A DNA stretch of 64,000 bases from an uncultured Collinsella sp. (GCA_934647195.1 CAKUFD010000007.1:66012-130011); one strand, 5' to 3'; shown: positions 43,366 through 52,785, counted from the stretch's first letter. Made by a program: numbers and translations. Notes: generated by a model not told the origin, from the sequence alone.

Positions 43366-44532
43366 ATGAACGTTCTTGTTGTGAACGCAGGCAGCTCGAG
43401 CCTCAAGTACCAGTTGCTCAACACCACCACCGGCGAGGTCTTCGCTAAGGGCAACTGTGAGCGCATCGGCATCGATGGTTCCTTCATCGGCCACTCCGAG
43501 AATGGCAAGAAGGACACCCTGGAGGCCGCCCTGCCCGATCACAAGACGGCCATCAAGCATGTCTTCGATATTCTCAAGACCGTCGACCAGCCCATCGAGG
43601 GCATCGGCCACCGCGTCGTTCAGGGCGGTTGGTACTTCCCCGAGTCCAAGGTAGTCACTGACGAGACCCTCGGCTGGGTCCGTGAGGTCGCACCTCTCGC
43701 CCCGCTCCACAACTATGCCGAGGCCGACGTTATCGAGATCTGCCGCGAGATGTTCCCCGAGCTGGGCAACGTCATCGTTCCGGACACCGCGTTCCACTAC
43801 AACATGCCCGAGCACGCTTGGCGCTACGCCATCCCGCGCGATGTGGTCGACACCTACCACGTGCGCAAGTACGGCGCTCACGGCACCTCGCACCGCTACA
43901 TCTGGCGCACCGTCGATGAGTTCACCAACCACGAGACCCATAAGCTCGTGAGCTGCCACCTGGGTTCCGGCGCCTCCCTGTGCGCTATCGAGGACGGCCA
44001 GTGCATGGACACCACCATGGGTCTGACCCCGCTCGACGGCCTGATCATGGGCACTCGCTGCGGCACCGTCGACCCCGCTACCGTGTTCTATCTCAACCGC
44101 GTTGCCAATATGAGCATCGATGAGATCGACACCATGATGAACAAGCAGTCCGGTCTGCTCGCCGTCTCTGCCAAGTCTTCCGATTCCCGCGACATCACGG
44201 CTGCGGCTGCCGAGGGCGACGAGAAGTGCGCCATGGCTCTCGAGATGTTCTACTATCGTACGAGCCAGCTGTTCGCCGAGATGGTCGCATCCATGGAGGG
44301 CGTGGACACCATGGCCTTCACCGCTGGCATCGGCGAGAATTCCGTCGAGATGCGTCAGGGCGTTGCCGACCGTCTGGCTTGGATGGGCGTCAAGATCGAC
44401 CCCGAGCTCAACGCCATCCGTTCCGACGATCCGCGCGTCATCTCCACGCCGGATTCCAAGATCCGCGTCCTCGTGGTTCCCACCAACGAGGAGCTCATGA
44501 TCGCTCTCGACGTTGAGGCTCTGCTGGGTTAA
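43366..44532 (+). CDS. ackA: Acetate kinase
   Basis: The 388-residue product starts MNVLVVNAGSSSLKYQLL, the ASKHA phosphate motif, and carries GIGHRVVQGG near residue 77, FHYNMPEHAWRYAIP near 143, YGAHGTSHRYI near 166, SCHLGSGASLCAIEDG near 192, and FTAGIGENSVEMRQGV near 314. It transfers phosphate between acetyl-phosphate and ADP, giving ATP and acetate. ATG 43366 follows ATAGGAG. It stands with hydrogenase genes and, 5 kb on, pta in the opposite direction, so acetate and hydrogen formation are clustered. Confidence 0.96.
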   Translation: MNVLVVNAGSSSLKYQLLNTTTGEVFAKGNCERIGIDGSFIGHSENGKKDTLEAALPDHKTAIKHVFDILKTVDQPIEGIGHRVVQGGWYFPESKVVTDETLGWVREVAPLAPLHNYAEADVIEICREMFPELGNVIVPDTAFHYNMPEHAWRYAIPRDVVDTYHVRKYGAHGTSHRYIWRTVDEFTNHETHKLVSCHLGSGASLCAIEDGQCMDTTMGLTPLDGLIMGTRCGTVDPATVFYLNRVANMSIDEIDTMMNKQSGLLAVSAKSSDSRDITAAAAEGDEKCAMALEMFYYRTSQLFAEMVASMEGVDTMAFTAGIGENSVEMRQGVADRLAWMGVKIDPELNAIRSDDPRVISTPDSKIRVLVVPTNEELMIALDVEALLG

Positions 44533-44554
44533 TTCCTAGGTTTCTAAACGTTGT

Positions 44555-44591
44555 ATGCGCCCGGCTGCGTTTGCGGTCGGGTGCATTTTTT
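44555..44591 (+). terminator. Terminator of ackA
   Basis: ATGCGCCCGGC pairs with GTCGGGTGCAT and is followed by TTTTTT, 22 bases after the stop codon. Confidence 0.85.
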
Positions 44592-44928
44592 ATCAAGTGG
44601 CCTTCCTTCGGTATTACCTGCCCGCCACTCGGCTCCATCATGACCTCCCTTGTAATTGCAGTTGCGCCTTTTCAATTGCGGTCGCCCCTTTTGATGAACG
44701 CCCTCTCTCAAGATGTCCATTTTTTTGTGCGTCATAGCAACATAGCTTCGCCCGCGGTCTATTTTTGGCCGCTGGGGGGACGGCATCCATGTTTGCGGAA
44801 ATGCCAGCCGATACACTTACACCAATCTGTTGCTTCGAGATGGCTCATTGCAGCAAAAAGAGAAATACAAGGTAAACAAGTAAGTTTTGTCTTACTTGTC
44901 TTGTGCTGTTATGGAGAGGGGAGACTGT
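44592..44928 (+). other. Upstream region of the hydrogenase operon
   Basis: About 340 bases with no convincing frame on either strand. A/T-rich patches near 44860-44900 (AAAAAGAGAAATACAAGG, then TTTTGTCTTAC) are the likely promoter and leader. No known riboswitch was recognised. Confidence 0.4.
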
Positions 44929-46758
44929 ATGGCCAGACTTCATGTCATGGAGCGCAGCCACGCACAAGCGGTCATGGACGATCTGCACGATGCGCTCGGT
45001 CGACGCTTGGCGGTGAGTTCGCTTGCACCGTGCCCCGTCGAGTTCACGGCGGCGCTTGTGCGCATGTGCTCGACGCAGAGCTGCGGCAAGTGCACGCCGT
45101 GCCGTGTTGGACTGCGTGCGCTCGACGATCTTTTGCAAGACGTGCTCGAGGGAGGCGCCAACGACGACACGCTCGCACTCATCGAACGTACGGCCGAGAC
45201 GATCTATTATTCGAGCGATTGCGCTATCGGTTACGAGGCCGGCGAGATGGCCCTCACTGCCATTCGCGGCTTCCGTGACGACTTTGAACATCACATTTAC
45301 CATCATAGCTGCGGGTTCGACAGGGCAGAGCAGGTTCCCTGCGTTTCTGGCTGCCCCGCTCACGTTGATATTCCCGGCTACATCTCTTTGGTGGAGGCCG
45401 GGCGCAACACCGACGCCGTCAAGCTCATCCGTAAGGACAACCCGCTGCCGTGCGTTTGCGGCCTTGTGTGCGAGCATCCCTGCGAGATGCACTGCCGTCG
45501 CGGCATGGTGGACGACCCCATGAACATCCTTGCGCTCAAGCGCTTTGCCACCGAGCATATGGAGTGCGATTACCGTCCTGTAATCGCGCCCGCAACGGGC
45601 AAGAAGATCGCCATCGTCGGCGGCGGCCCCGCCGGCCTTTCGTGCGCGTATTACCTGGCCATCATGGGCCACAAGGTTACGATCTTCGAGCAGCGTAAAT
45701 ATCTCGGCGGCATGCTTCGCTACGGTATTCCCAGCTATCGCTTGCCGCGCGAGCGCCTTCAGTCCGAGATTGACTGGATTCTCGATTGCGGTATCGATGT
45801 GGAGCTCGAGCATTCGGCCGATGCTGCGGAGCTTGAGCGCCTCGGATCCGATTTTGATTCCGTCTATCTGGCCATCGGCGCGCATGCGGACAAGAAGCTC
45901 GGCCTTCCCAACGAGGACGCGCCCGGCGTCGAGTCTGCGGTGAAGATGCTTCGTGCCATTGGCGACGAGGTTCTGCCCGATCTTTCGGGTCAGCGCATTG
46001 TGGTCGTTGGCGGCGGAAACGTCGCCATGGACGTCGCCCGTTCCGCCGTTCGATTGGGTGCGGAAAAGGTTTCCATCGTCTACCGTCGCCGCATCTGCGA
46101 TATGACGGCGCAGGACGCCGAGATCGCCGGCGCGCAGGCTGAGGGCTGTGAGATTCTCGAACTCACTGCTCCCGTTGCGGTTGAGGTTGGCGAAGATGGT
46201 CGTGCGTGCGGCCTGCGCGTTCAGCCTCAGATTATTGGCGAGCCTCGTCGCGGCCGCCCGGCCCCTCGGGCTTCCGAGGAAGCCGAGCGCGTTGTCGAGT
46301 GCGAACGCATCTACGTGGCCATCGGTCAGGATATCGTCTCTGCGCCGTTTGAGGCCATCGGCGTTGCCTGCAAGTGGGGTCGCATCCTTACCGAGCCCGA
46401 CGGCTCCGTTCCCGGGTTCGATGGGCTGTTTTGCGGTGGCGACTGCCAGACCGGTCCCGCAACGGTTATCCGTGCTATCAATGCGGGCAAGGTTGCGGCG
46501 GCCAACATCGACCACTATCTTGGCTTCGATCACAAGATCGGTATCGACACCGAGCTTCCCTCGCTCAAGCTCAAGGGTCTTCACAAGTGCGGCCGGTGCG
46601 AGCTCAAAGAGCGTGAGGCCGGTGAGCGCATCGAGGATTGGGAGCTTGTCGAGCAAGGTCTTTCGTCCGAGGAGGCGCGCCAGGAGGCTTCGCGCTGCCT
46701 GCGCTGCGACCACTTTGGCTTCGGCTCGTTCCGCGGAGGGAGGATTGACCAATGGTAA
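44929..46758 (+). CDS. NAD(P)H oxidoreductase subunit: NuoF-like iron-sulfur domain fused to GltD-like flavoprotein
   Basis: The 609-residue product has three parts. Residues about 1-105 carry SCGKCTPCRVGLRALDDLL with a later Cys (SDCAIG), as in the C-terminal [4Fe-4S] domain of NuoF. Residues about 130-220 carry Cys clusters CVSGCPAHVDIPGYI and CVCGLVCEHPCEMHC. Residues about 225-560 are the GltD/NfnB-type flavoprotein with IAIVGGGPAGLSCAYYLA (FAD) and IVVVGGGNVAMDVARSAV (NAD(P)). A Cys-rich tail (CGRCEL, CLRCDHF) closes it. It probably passes electrons between NAD(P)H and the [FeFe]-hydrogenase encoded next, overlapping by 7 bases. ATG 44929 follows AGGGGAG. Confidence 0.85.
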   Translation: MARLHVMERSHAQAVMDDLHDALGRRLAVSSLAPCPVEFTAALVRMCSTQSCGKCTPCRVGLRALDDLLQDVLEGGANDDTLALIERTAETIYYSSDCAIGYEAGEMALTAIRGFRDDFEHHIYHHSCGFDRAEQVPCVSGCPAHVDIPGYISLVEAGRNTDAVKLIRKDNPLPCVCGLVCEHPCEMHCRRGMVDDPMNILALKRFATEHMECDYRPVIAPATGKKIAIVGGGPAGLSCAYYLAIMGHKVTIFEQRKYLGGMLRYGIPSYRLPRERLQSEIDWILDCGIDVELEHSADAAELERLGSDFDSVYLAIGAHADKKLGLPNEDAPGVESAVKMLRAIGDEVLPDLSGQRIVVVGGGNVAMDVARSAVRLGAEKVSIVYRRRICDMTAQDAEIAGAQAEGCEILELTAPVAVEVGEDGRACGLRVQPQIIGEPRRGRPAPRASEEAERVVECERIYVAIGQDIVSAPFEAIGVACKWGRILTEPDGSVPGFDGLFCGGDCQTGPATVIRAINAGKVAAANIDHYLGFDHKIGIDTELPSLKLKGLHKCGRCELKEREAGERIEDWELVEQGLSSEEARQEASRCLRCDHFGFGSFRGGRIDQW

Positions 46759-48491
46759 CGATCACGATTGACGATAACGTTTTCGAAGTGCCCGACAACA
46801 TGACGATCCTGGAGGCGGCGGCTTCCGTGGGTATCAAGATCCCCACGCTTTGCTACCTCAAGGACCTAAACGAGGTGGGCGGTTGCCGTGTTTGCGTTGT
46901 CGAGGTCGAGGGCGCCGAGCATCTCGTTGCCGCCTGCAACAACAACGTTCTCGACGGCATGGTCGTCCACACGAACACGCCCAAGGTCCGTGCCGCGCGC
47001 ATGACCAATGCCGAGCTTTTGCTCTCCCAGCACGATTCCTCGTGCACAAGCTGCGTGCGCTCCGGCAACTGCACGCTTCAGACCGTGGCCAACGACCTGG
47101 GCATCTATCGTCTTCCGTATAAGAAGCATGTCGAGCACAACTCCTGGGACCGCACGTTCCCGCTCATTCGCGACAACGAGAAGTGCATCCGCTGCCTTCG
47201 CTGCATCCAGGTGTGCGAGAAGGTTCAGGGCCTTGGGGTTTGGGACCTCACCAACCGTGCCTCCCATGCTTCCGTGGACGTGCGCGGCCGCAAGCCCATC
47301 ACCGAGGTCGACTGCGCCGCGTGCGGCCAGTGCATCACCCATTGTCCCGTAGGTGCTCTTCGCGAGCGTGACGATACCGAGCGCGTCTTTGACGCCATGG
47401 CAGACCCGAACAAGGTTGTCATGTTCCAGATCGCTCCTGCCGTGCGCACCTCCTGGGGCGAGGAGCTGGGCCTTTCTCGCGAGGAGGCGACGGTCGAGCG
47501 GCTCTGCTCCCTTTTGCACGCCATGGGTGCGAGCTATGTGTTCGACACCGATTTCTCGGCCGACCTTACCATTATGGAAGAGGGCTCGGAGCTGCTGCAT
47601 CGCATTGCCGAGCACGATGCCGGTGGCGAGAATGCGCCGGCGCTGCCGCTCATGACGTCGTGCTGTCCTGGCTGGGTGCGCTACGTCAAGGCGCGCTATC
47701 CGCAGTTCGTGCCCCAGGTTTCGACCTCAAAGTCTCCACAGCAGATGTTTGGCGCCATGGCAAAGACGCATTATGCCGAGGTTCTTGGCATCGATACGAA
47801 AGACGTCTTCTGCGTCTCGATTATGCCGTGCGTGGCAAAGAAGACCGAGGCTGCGCTCCCCACCATGGTGGGGGAGAGCGGCGACCCCGACGTCGACGTT
47901 GCCCTGACGGTCCGCGAGGTCGTGCGCATGATCCGCGCATCGCACATGGACCCCGCTGCCTACGAAGACCGTGAGCTCGATCGACCTCTCGGCTTTGGCA
48001 CGGGCGCCGGCGTGATTTTTGGCACGACCGGTGGCGTTATGGAAGCCGCGCTGCGTTCGGCCTACTTCCTCGTGGTGGGGGAGAATCCCGCGCCCGATGC
48101 CTTTAAGGAGGTTCGTGGCCGCGACGGCTGGCGCGAGGCCACCTTCGACGTCAACGGTCGCGAGGTTCGCGTGGCGGTGGCTCATGGCCTGGCAAATGCC
48201 GGCAAGCTGCTCGATGCGCTTGAGCGCGGTGTTGTGCACTATGACTTTATCGAGGTCATGGCGTGCCCCGGCGGCTGCGTTGGAGGCGGTGGCCAGCCCA
48301 TCCACGATGGCGTTGAGCTTGCCGATGAGCGAGCCGCAGTGTTGCGTACGCTCGATCATGGCGCAAAGATCCGCTTTAGCCACGAGAATCCCGACGTGGC
48401 GGCCTGCTATCGAGAGTTCCTTGGCGAGCCGCTCTCCGAGCTCTCCGAAGAGCTTTTGCACACAGACCATACGGCCTGGGATATGCCGTAG
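46752..48491 (+). CDS. [FeFe]-hydrogenase catalytic subunit with NuoG-like N-terminus
   Basis: The 579-residue product starts with a [2Fe-2S] domain (CYLKDLNEVGGCRVC), a His-Cys3 cluster region (HDSSCTSCVRSGNC), and two [4Fe-4S] motifs (CIRCLRCIQVCEK, CAACGQCITHCPVG). The H-cluster motifs follow: TSCCPGW near residue 301, MPCVAKKTE near 357, and EVMACPGGCVGGGGQP near 502. It makes or oxidises H2 in the cytoplasm. A cysteine after the first motif's TSC matches the proton-transfer Cys. It overlaps the flavoprotein gene, so the pair is a two-subunit NAD(P)H-linked hydrogenase. HydEFG maturases are not in the window. Confidence 0.95.
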   Translation: MVTITIDDNVFEVPDNMTILEAAASVGIKIPTLCYLKDLNEVGGCRVCVVEVEGAEHLVAACNNNVLDGMVVHTNTPKVRAARMTNAELLLSQHDSSCTSCVRSGNCTLQTVANDLGIYRLPYKKHVEHNSWDRTFPLIRDNEKCIRCLRCIQVCEKVQGLGVWDLTNRASHASVDVRGRKPITEVDCAACGQCITHCPVGALRERDDTERVFDAMADPNKVVMFQIAPAVRTSWGEELGLSREEATVERLCSLLHAMGASYVFDTDFSADLTIMEEGSELLHRIAEHDAGGENAPALPLMTSCCPGWVRYVKARYPQFVPQVSTSKSPQQMFGAMAKTHYAEVLGIDTKDVFCVSIMPCVAKKTEAALPTMVGESGDPDVDVALTVREVVRMIRASHMDPAAYEDRELDRPLGFGTGAGVIFGTTGGVMEAALRSAYFLVVGENPAPDAFKEVRGRDGWREATFDVNGREVRVAVAHGLANAGKLLDALERGVVHYDFIEVMACPGGCVGGGGQPIHDGVELADERAAVLRTLDHGAKIRFSHENPDVAACYREFLGEPLSELSEELLHTDHTAWDMP

Positions 48492-48500
48492 TCCGTAGGT

Positions 48501-48551
48501 AAAAAGCGCCCTCCCTCGCGTTGGCCAACCGGCCGTTGCGGGGGAGGGCGG
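48501..48551. terminator. Bidirectional terminator between hydrogenase and pta
   Basis: CGCCCTCCCTCGCG pairs with GCGGGGGAGGGCG around a 13-base loop. Read on the minus strand it ends in CGCTTTTT, so it is strongest for pta; it may also stop the hydrogenase transcript. Confidence 0.8.
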
Positions 48552-48600
48552 ATTCTTGCCGCGCGAAGGGGCGCGTAAGAAAAGGCTTTTGAGCGAGAGA

Positions 48601-49581
48601 CTACTCGGCCATCTGGGCCTGGACGGCGGTGATGGCAACGACACCCACGATGTCGTCTGCAGAGCAGCCGCGGGACAGGTCGTTCACCGGCTTGGCGATG
48701 CCCTGGAGCACGGGGCCGTAAGCCTCGGCGCCAGCGAAACGCTGGACGAGCTTGTAGCCGATGTTGCCGCTCTCGAGGTCGGGGAAGACCAGGATGTTGG
48801 CGTTACCGGCAACGGAGGAGTGGGGAGCCTTGAGCTCGGCCACGGACTTCACGAGTGCGGCGTCGAGCTGCAGGTCGCCGTCGAGAGCGAGCTCGGGAGC
48901 CTTCTCGTTGGCCAGCTGCACGGCCTCCTGGACCTTGGTGGGAACGTCGCCCTTGGCGGAGCCCATGGTGGAGAAGGAGAGCATAGCGACCTTGGGGTCG
49001 GCACCGGGCATAAAGGCGCGCCAGGAGTCGGCGGAGGCGATGGCGATCTCGGAGAGTTCATCGGCGGTGGGGTTGATATTCAGACCGCAGTCGGCAAACA
49101 GCAGGGTGCCGTTCTCGCCGTACTCGGGGGTCTTGGTGCACATGATGAAGAAGGCCGAGACCAGCTTGGTGCCGGGGGCGGTCTTCAGGATCTGCAGTGC
49201 GGGGCGCAGGGTGTTGGCCGTGGAGTGGCAAGCACCGGAGACCAGGCCGTCGGCGTCGCCCATCTTGACCATCATGGTGCCAAAGTAGGTGGCGTCATTC
49301 ATCTGCTCGCGAGCCTCGGGAAGGGTCACGCCCTTCTTGGCGCGCAGCTCGGCGAACTTGGCGGCATAGGCCTCTTTGCGCTCGGCAGTGCGGGGATTGA
49401 TAACGGTGGCGCCGGGAACGTCGATCTCTGCGGGGTCGCCCAGGATGATGAGGTTGGCAAGGCCTTCCTCAACGATCTTCTTGGCAGCCTCGATGGTGCG
49501 GGGATCCTCACCCTCGGGAAGAACGATGGTCTTCTTGTCTGCCTTGGCAGCAGCCTTCATACGGTCCAGGAAATCGCTCAT
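48601..49581 (-). CDS. pta: Phosphate acetyltransferase
   Basis: The 326-residue product matches the short Pta form: TIVLPEGEDPRTIEAAKKI near residues 18-36, DADGLVSGACHSTANTLRPA near 107-126, FADCGLNINPTADELSEIA near 160-178, and MLSFSTMGSAKG near 200. It interconverts acetyl-CoA and acetyl-phosphate for AckA. ATG 49581 with GAGGAGAG upstream is chosen over an in-frame extension to 49611. It is separated from ackA by the hydrogenase genes and runs on the opposite strand. Confidence 0.95.
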   Translation of the reverse strand: MSDFLDRMKAAAKADKKTIVLPEGEDPRTIEAAKKIVEEGLANLIILGDPAEIDVPGATVINPRTAERKEAYAAKFAELRAKKGVTLPEAREQMNDATYFGTMMVKMGDADGLVSGACHSTANTLRPALQILKTAPGTKLVSAFFIMCTKTPEYGENGTLLFADCGLNINPTADELSEIAIASADSWRAFMPGADPKVAMLSFSTMGSAKGDVPTKVQEAVQLANEKAPELALDGDLQLDAALVKSVAELKAPHSSVAGNANILVFPDLESGNIGYKLVQRFAGAEAYGPVLQGIAKPVNDLSRGCSADDIVGVVAITAVQAQMAE

Positions 49582-49735
49582 GACTCTCCTCATCTCTTTG
49601 CGCACGAACATTCAAGTTCATGTTGAGCTTTCCTTGTGTGGCACGAAACATTATAGGTACCACGCGCTATAATCCATACGACATTTTGTGCGCACTATAG
49701 AGCTTGCGCATTCGAATTTCCTGCAAGGAGCTGTA

Positions 49736-50938
49736 ATGCAGATCACTTCTGGTCTACCGGAGAATTTTAACCCCGACGCATATGACATGATCGTCGTGGG
49801 TGCCGGATACGCCGGCGCCGTCTGCGCGCGCCGTCTGGCCGAAAACGCTGGATTCCATGTTGCCGTGCTCGAGCGCCGCGACCATATTGCGGGTAACGCC
49901 TACGATTACCTGGATGAAAACGGCATCCTTGTTCACAAGTACGGCCCGCACATCTACCACACCTTCAATGAGCGCGTGCACAACTTCCTTTCGCGCTTCA
50001 CCAAGTGGACGGACTATCAGCACAAGGTTCTCGCCAACATCCACGGCACCTTGATGCCCGTTCCCTTCAACCATCAGAGCCTGAAGCTCGCCTTTGGCGA
50101 GGAGCGCGGCGAGCAGCTCTTCAACAAGCTCGTGGACACCTTTGGCCGCGACGTCAAGGTTCCCATCATGGAGCTGCGCAAGAAGAGCGATCCCGACCTC
50201 GCCGAGGTCGCGGACTACGTGTTCGAGAACGTCTTTTTGCACTACACCATGAAGCAGTGGGGTCAGACCCCCGATCAGATCGACCCGTCCATCACCGGAC
50301 GCGTGCCTATCTTCATCGGTGACGACGACCGCTACTTCCCGCAGGCCCCGTATCAGGGCATGCCTGCCGACGGCTACACCCCGCTGTTCGAGCACATGCT
50401 CGACCACGACCTTATCGATGTCTACTGCGACGTTGACGCACGCGATATCTTCGAGATCGGCGATACCATCGTGCGCGTGTGCGGCAAGGTCTACGGCGGC
50501 GAGATTGTCTACACCGGTCCGCTGGACGAGCTGTTCAATCTCGACTTGGGTGCCCTGCCGTACCGCACGCTCGACATGAAGTTCGAGACCCTCGATATGG
50601 ACCAGTTCCAGCCGGTGGGTACCGTTAACTACACCACGAGCGAGGACTTCACGCGCATTACCGAGTTCAAGAACATGACTGGCCAGGTTGTTCCCGGCAA
50701 GACCGTCATCATGAAGGAGTACAGCCACGCCTACGAGCCGGGTAGCGGCCAGACTCCGTACTACGCGATCCTCGAGCCCGAGAACCGCGCGCTGTACGAG
50801 CGCTATCTCGAGCGCGTTCAGGACCTTTCCAACTTCCATCCGGTGGGTCGTTTGGCGGAGTACCGCTACTACGACATGGACGCCGTGACCGATTCTGCCC
50901 TCAACCTGTCTGATGAGATTATCGCCTGTCATGCCTAA
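49736..50938 (+). CDS. glf: UDP-galactopyranose mutase
   Basis: The 400-residue flavoenzyme has an N-terminal FAD site MIVVGAGYAGAVCARRLAEN (residues 16-35), HIAGNAYDYLDENGILVHKYGPHIYHT near 59-86, FNHQSLKLAFG near 110, and the late KTVIMKEYSHAYEPGSGQTPYY near 323. It converts UDP-galactopyranose to UDP-galactofuranose for surface glycans. ATG 49736 follows AAGGAG. It overlaps the glycosyltransferase gene by 8 bases, so a galactofuranose-containing polymer is likely built by this pair. Confidence 0.93.
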   Translation: MQITSGLPENFNPDAYDMIVVGAGYAGAVCARRLAENAGFHVAVLERRDHIAGNAYDYLDENGILVHKYGPHIYHTFNERVHNFLSRFTKWTDYQHKVLANIHGTLMPVPFNHQSLKLAFGEERGEQLFNKLVDTFGRDVKVPIMELRKKSDPDLAEVADYVFENVFLHYTMKQWGQTPDQIDPSITGRVPIFIGDDDRYFPQAPYQGMPADGYTPLFEHMLDHDLIDVYCDVDARDIFEIGDTIVRVCGKVYGGEIVYTGPLDELFNLDLGALPYRTLDMKFETLDMDQFQPVGTVNYTTSEDFTRITEFKNMTGQVVPGKTVIMKEYSHAYEPGSGQTPYYAILEPENRALYERYLERVQDLSNFHPVGRLAEYRYYDMDAVTDSALNLSDEIIACHA

Positions 50939-51977
50939 TACCGCTTGCGCCAAGACCATAACCTTCGGCATTCCCAGCTATAACGCCGCCGCCGATATGG
51001 ACCATTGCATCACCTCCATTCTGGAGGGCTCTGCTTACGCTTCCGACGTCGAGATCATCATCGTCGATGACGGCAGCCATGACGAGACCCCGCAGAAGGC
51101 CGACGAATGGGAGGCCCGCTACCCCGGTATCATCCGAGCGGTGCACCAGGAGAACGGTGGACACGGCATGGCCGTGATGGCCGGTCTGCGCGAGGCCCAG
51201 GGCGTCTACTACAAGGTGGTCGACTCCGACGACTGGCTGGACGGCCAGGCGCTTTCTACCATGCTCTCCATCCTGCGTGGTTTTATCGAGCGCGACCTGC
51301 GCGTGGACCTGTTCATCTCGAACTACGTGTACGAGAAAGTGCACGAGGGTACGCACAACACCGTGAGCTACCGCATGGCGCTGCCGCGCAAGAAGGTCTT
51401 TGGTTGGGACGAGATGGGACGTTTCCGCCCCGACCAGAACCTGCTTATGCACAGCCTGTGCTATCGCACCGATGTGCTGCGCGACGAGGGCCTGCCCATG
51501 CCGGCACACACCTTCTACGTGGATAACATCTACGCTTACGTGCCGCTGCCGCGCTGCCGCACCATGTACTATGCCGATATCGACCTGTATCGCTACTTCA
51601 TTGGTCGCGAGGGGCAGAGCGTTAACGAGGCCACGATGGTCAAGCGCTTGGACCAGCAGTTCCGCGTGACGCGCATCATGATGAATTCGTTCCATCTGTT
51701 CGATGACATCGAGAGCTCGCGCTTGCGCAGCTACATGATGGGCTACTTCACCATGATGATGGCCATTTGCTCGGTGTTCACCAAGCTTTCCGATGAGGAA
51801 GGCGCAGATGATCGCTTGAAGCAACTCTGGGCCGACCTCAAAGAGTCCGATGCCCGTATGTATCGTCATGCGCGCTATGGCGTGCTCGGTCTGTTTACCA
51901 ACCTGCGCGGTCGCGCCGGTGAGAAGACCACGGTGGGTATCTATCACCTGGCGTCGAAGATCTTTAAGTTCAACTAA
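50931..51977 (+). CDS. Family 2 glycosyltransferase
   Basis: The 348-residue product starts with a GT-A fold: ITFGIPSYNAAADMDHCITS at residues 10-29, VEIIIVDDGSHDETP near 40-54, VDSDDWLDGQAL near 97-108 (DxD metal site). The C-terminal third is helical. It has no membrane segment. ATG 50931 lies inside the last codons of glf (shared ATGCCTAA), which fixes the start. It would transfer a sugar, perhaps galactofuranose from the glf product, to a cell-surface glycan; the donor is inferred from the neighbour. Confidence 0.9.
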   Translation: MPNTACAKTITFGIPSYNAAADMDHCITSILEGSAYASDVEIIIVDDGSHDETPQKADEWEARYPGIIRAVHQENGGHGMAVMAGLREAQGVYYKVVDSDDWLDGQALSTMLSILRGFIERDLRVDLFISNYVYEKVHEGTHNTVSYRMALPRKKVFGWDEMGRFRPDQNLLMHSLCYRTDVLRDEGLPMPAHTFYVDNIYAYVPLPRCRTMYYADIDLYRYFIGREGQSVNEATMVKRLDQQFRVTRIMMNSFHLFDDIESSRLRSYMMGYFTMMMAICSVFTKLSDEEGADDRLKQLWADLKESDARMYRHARYGVLGLFTNLRGRAGEKTTVGIYHLASKIFKFN

Positions 51978-52012
51978 GTTGCCTGCGGTGCGGGCCGATT
52001 TGCTAAAACATG

Positions 52013-52043
52013 GAAAGAAGGGGGCGTTTGCCCCCTTCTTTTT
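52013..52043 (+). terminator. Terminator of the glf-glycosyltransferase operon
   Basis: GAAGGGGGC pairs with GCCCCCTTC with a TTT-containing loop and is followed by TTTTTC. Confidence 0.92.
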
Positions 52044-52053
52044 CAAAACTTCT

Positions 52054-52175
52054 CGAAGTGCGTACCCTATATAGGATTTAGCGAGTAGCTGGACTGTTTG
52101 GCCGCTCGAATCCTAGGGTTTTGTTGCTGAAAAAGCGAGGCTACTTGGTAAATTTCATCTAGGGTACGCACTTCG
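52054..52175. repeat. 16-bp perfect inverted repeat bounding a 122-bp palindromic element
   Basis: CGAAGTGCGTACCCTA (52054-52069) is the exact reverse complement of TAGGGTACGCACTTCG (52160-52175). Inner short arms (AGTAGC at 52084-52089 and GCTACT near 52140) extend the fold. It lies between convergent genes and contains no frame. Confidence 0.8.
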
Positions 52176-52230
52176 AATTGTTTTGTGGGGGTAGCATATC
52201 CTGCAGGTGCCAAAACTGGCTTGAAACCCG

Positions 52231-52785
52231 TTACAGAGCGTCGAGTGCGCGCTTGACGCGGGCAATGGGCAGGCCCATCACGTTGTAAAAGTCGCCGTTG
52301 ATGGCGCGGACGAGCATGCGGCCGCCTACGCCTTGGATGCCGTAGGCCCCGGCCTTGTCCATGGGCTCTCCGGTTGCTACATAGGCTCCGATCTCGGCGT
52401 CGCTCAGTTCGTAGAATGTGACATCGGTCACCTCGACAAACGACTGACTCTTGCCGCGCGAGACAATGCAGACACCGGTTGCTACCTGGTGCGTGCGTCC
52501 GGAAAGATTGCGCAGCATGGCACAGGCTTCGGCGACGTCGCGGGGCTTGCCAAGCTTTTTGTTGTCGATAGCGACGATGGTATCGGCAGCGACAACGGTC
52601 TGGCTTGCTGCCAAGGGCAGTGCGGCAATGGCCGCCGCCTTGGCGCAAGCCAGGCGTTCTACCAGCTCAAAAGGCGATTCTCCAGCGCGCGGAGTCTCAT
52701 CGATATCGGCAGGGAAGATCTGAATGTCATAGCCGGCCTCGCGCATCAGCTCGATGCGGCGGGGGGATTGCGAAGCGAGGATCAC
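52231..52785 (-). CDS. maf: Maf-type nucleotide pyrophosphatase
   Basis: The 184-residue product begins ILASQSPRRIELMREAGYD, the Maf phosphate motif, with DIDETPRAGESPFELVERLA near residues 27-46, VVAADTIVAIDNKKLGKP near 64-81, and GAYGIQGVGGRMLVRAINGD near 147-166. Maf proteins hydrolyse non-canonical or canonical nucleoside triphosphates to the monophosphate and are linked to septum control. Its start overlaps the stop of the DJ-1-like gene by 4 bases, so the two are coupled. Confidence 0.93.
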   Translation of the reverse strand: MILASQSPRRIELMREAGYDIQIFPADIDETPRAGESPFELVERLACAKAAAIAALPLAASQTVVAADTIVAIDNKKLGKPRDVAEACAMLRNLSGRTHQVATGVCIVSRGKSQSFVEVTDVTFYELSDAEIGAYVATGEPMDKAGAYGIQGVGGRMLVRAINGDFYNVMGLPIARVKRALDAL

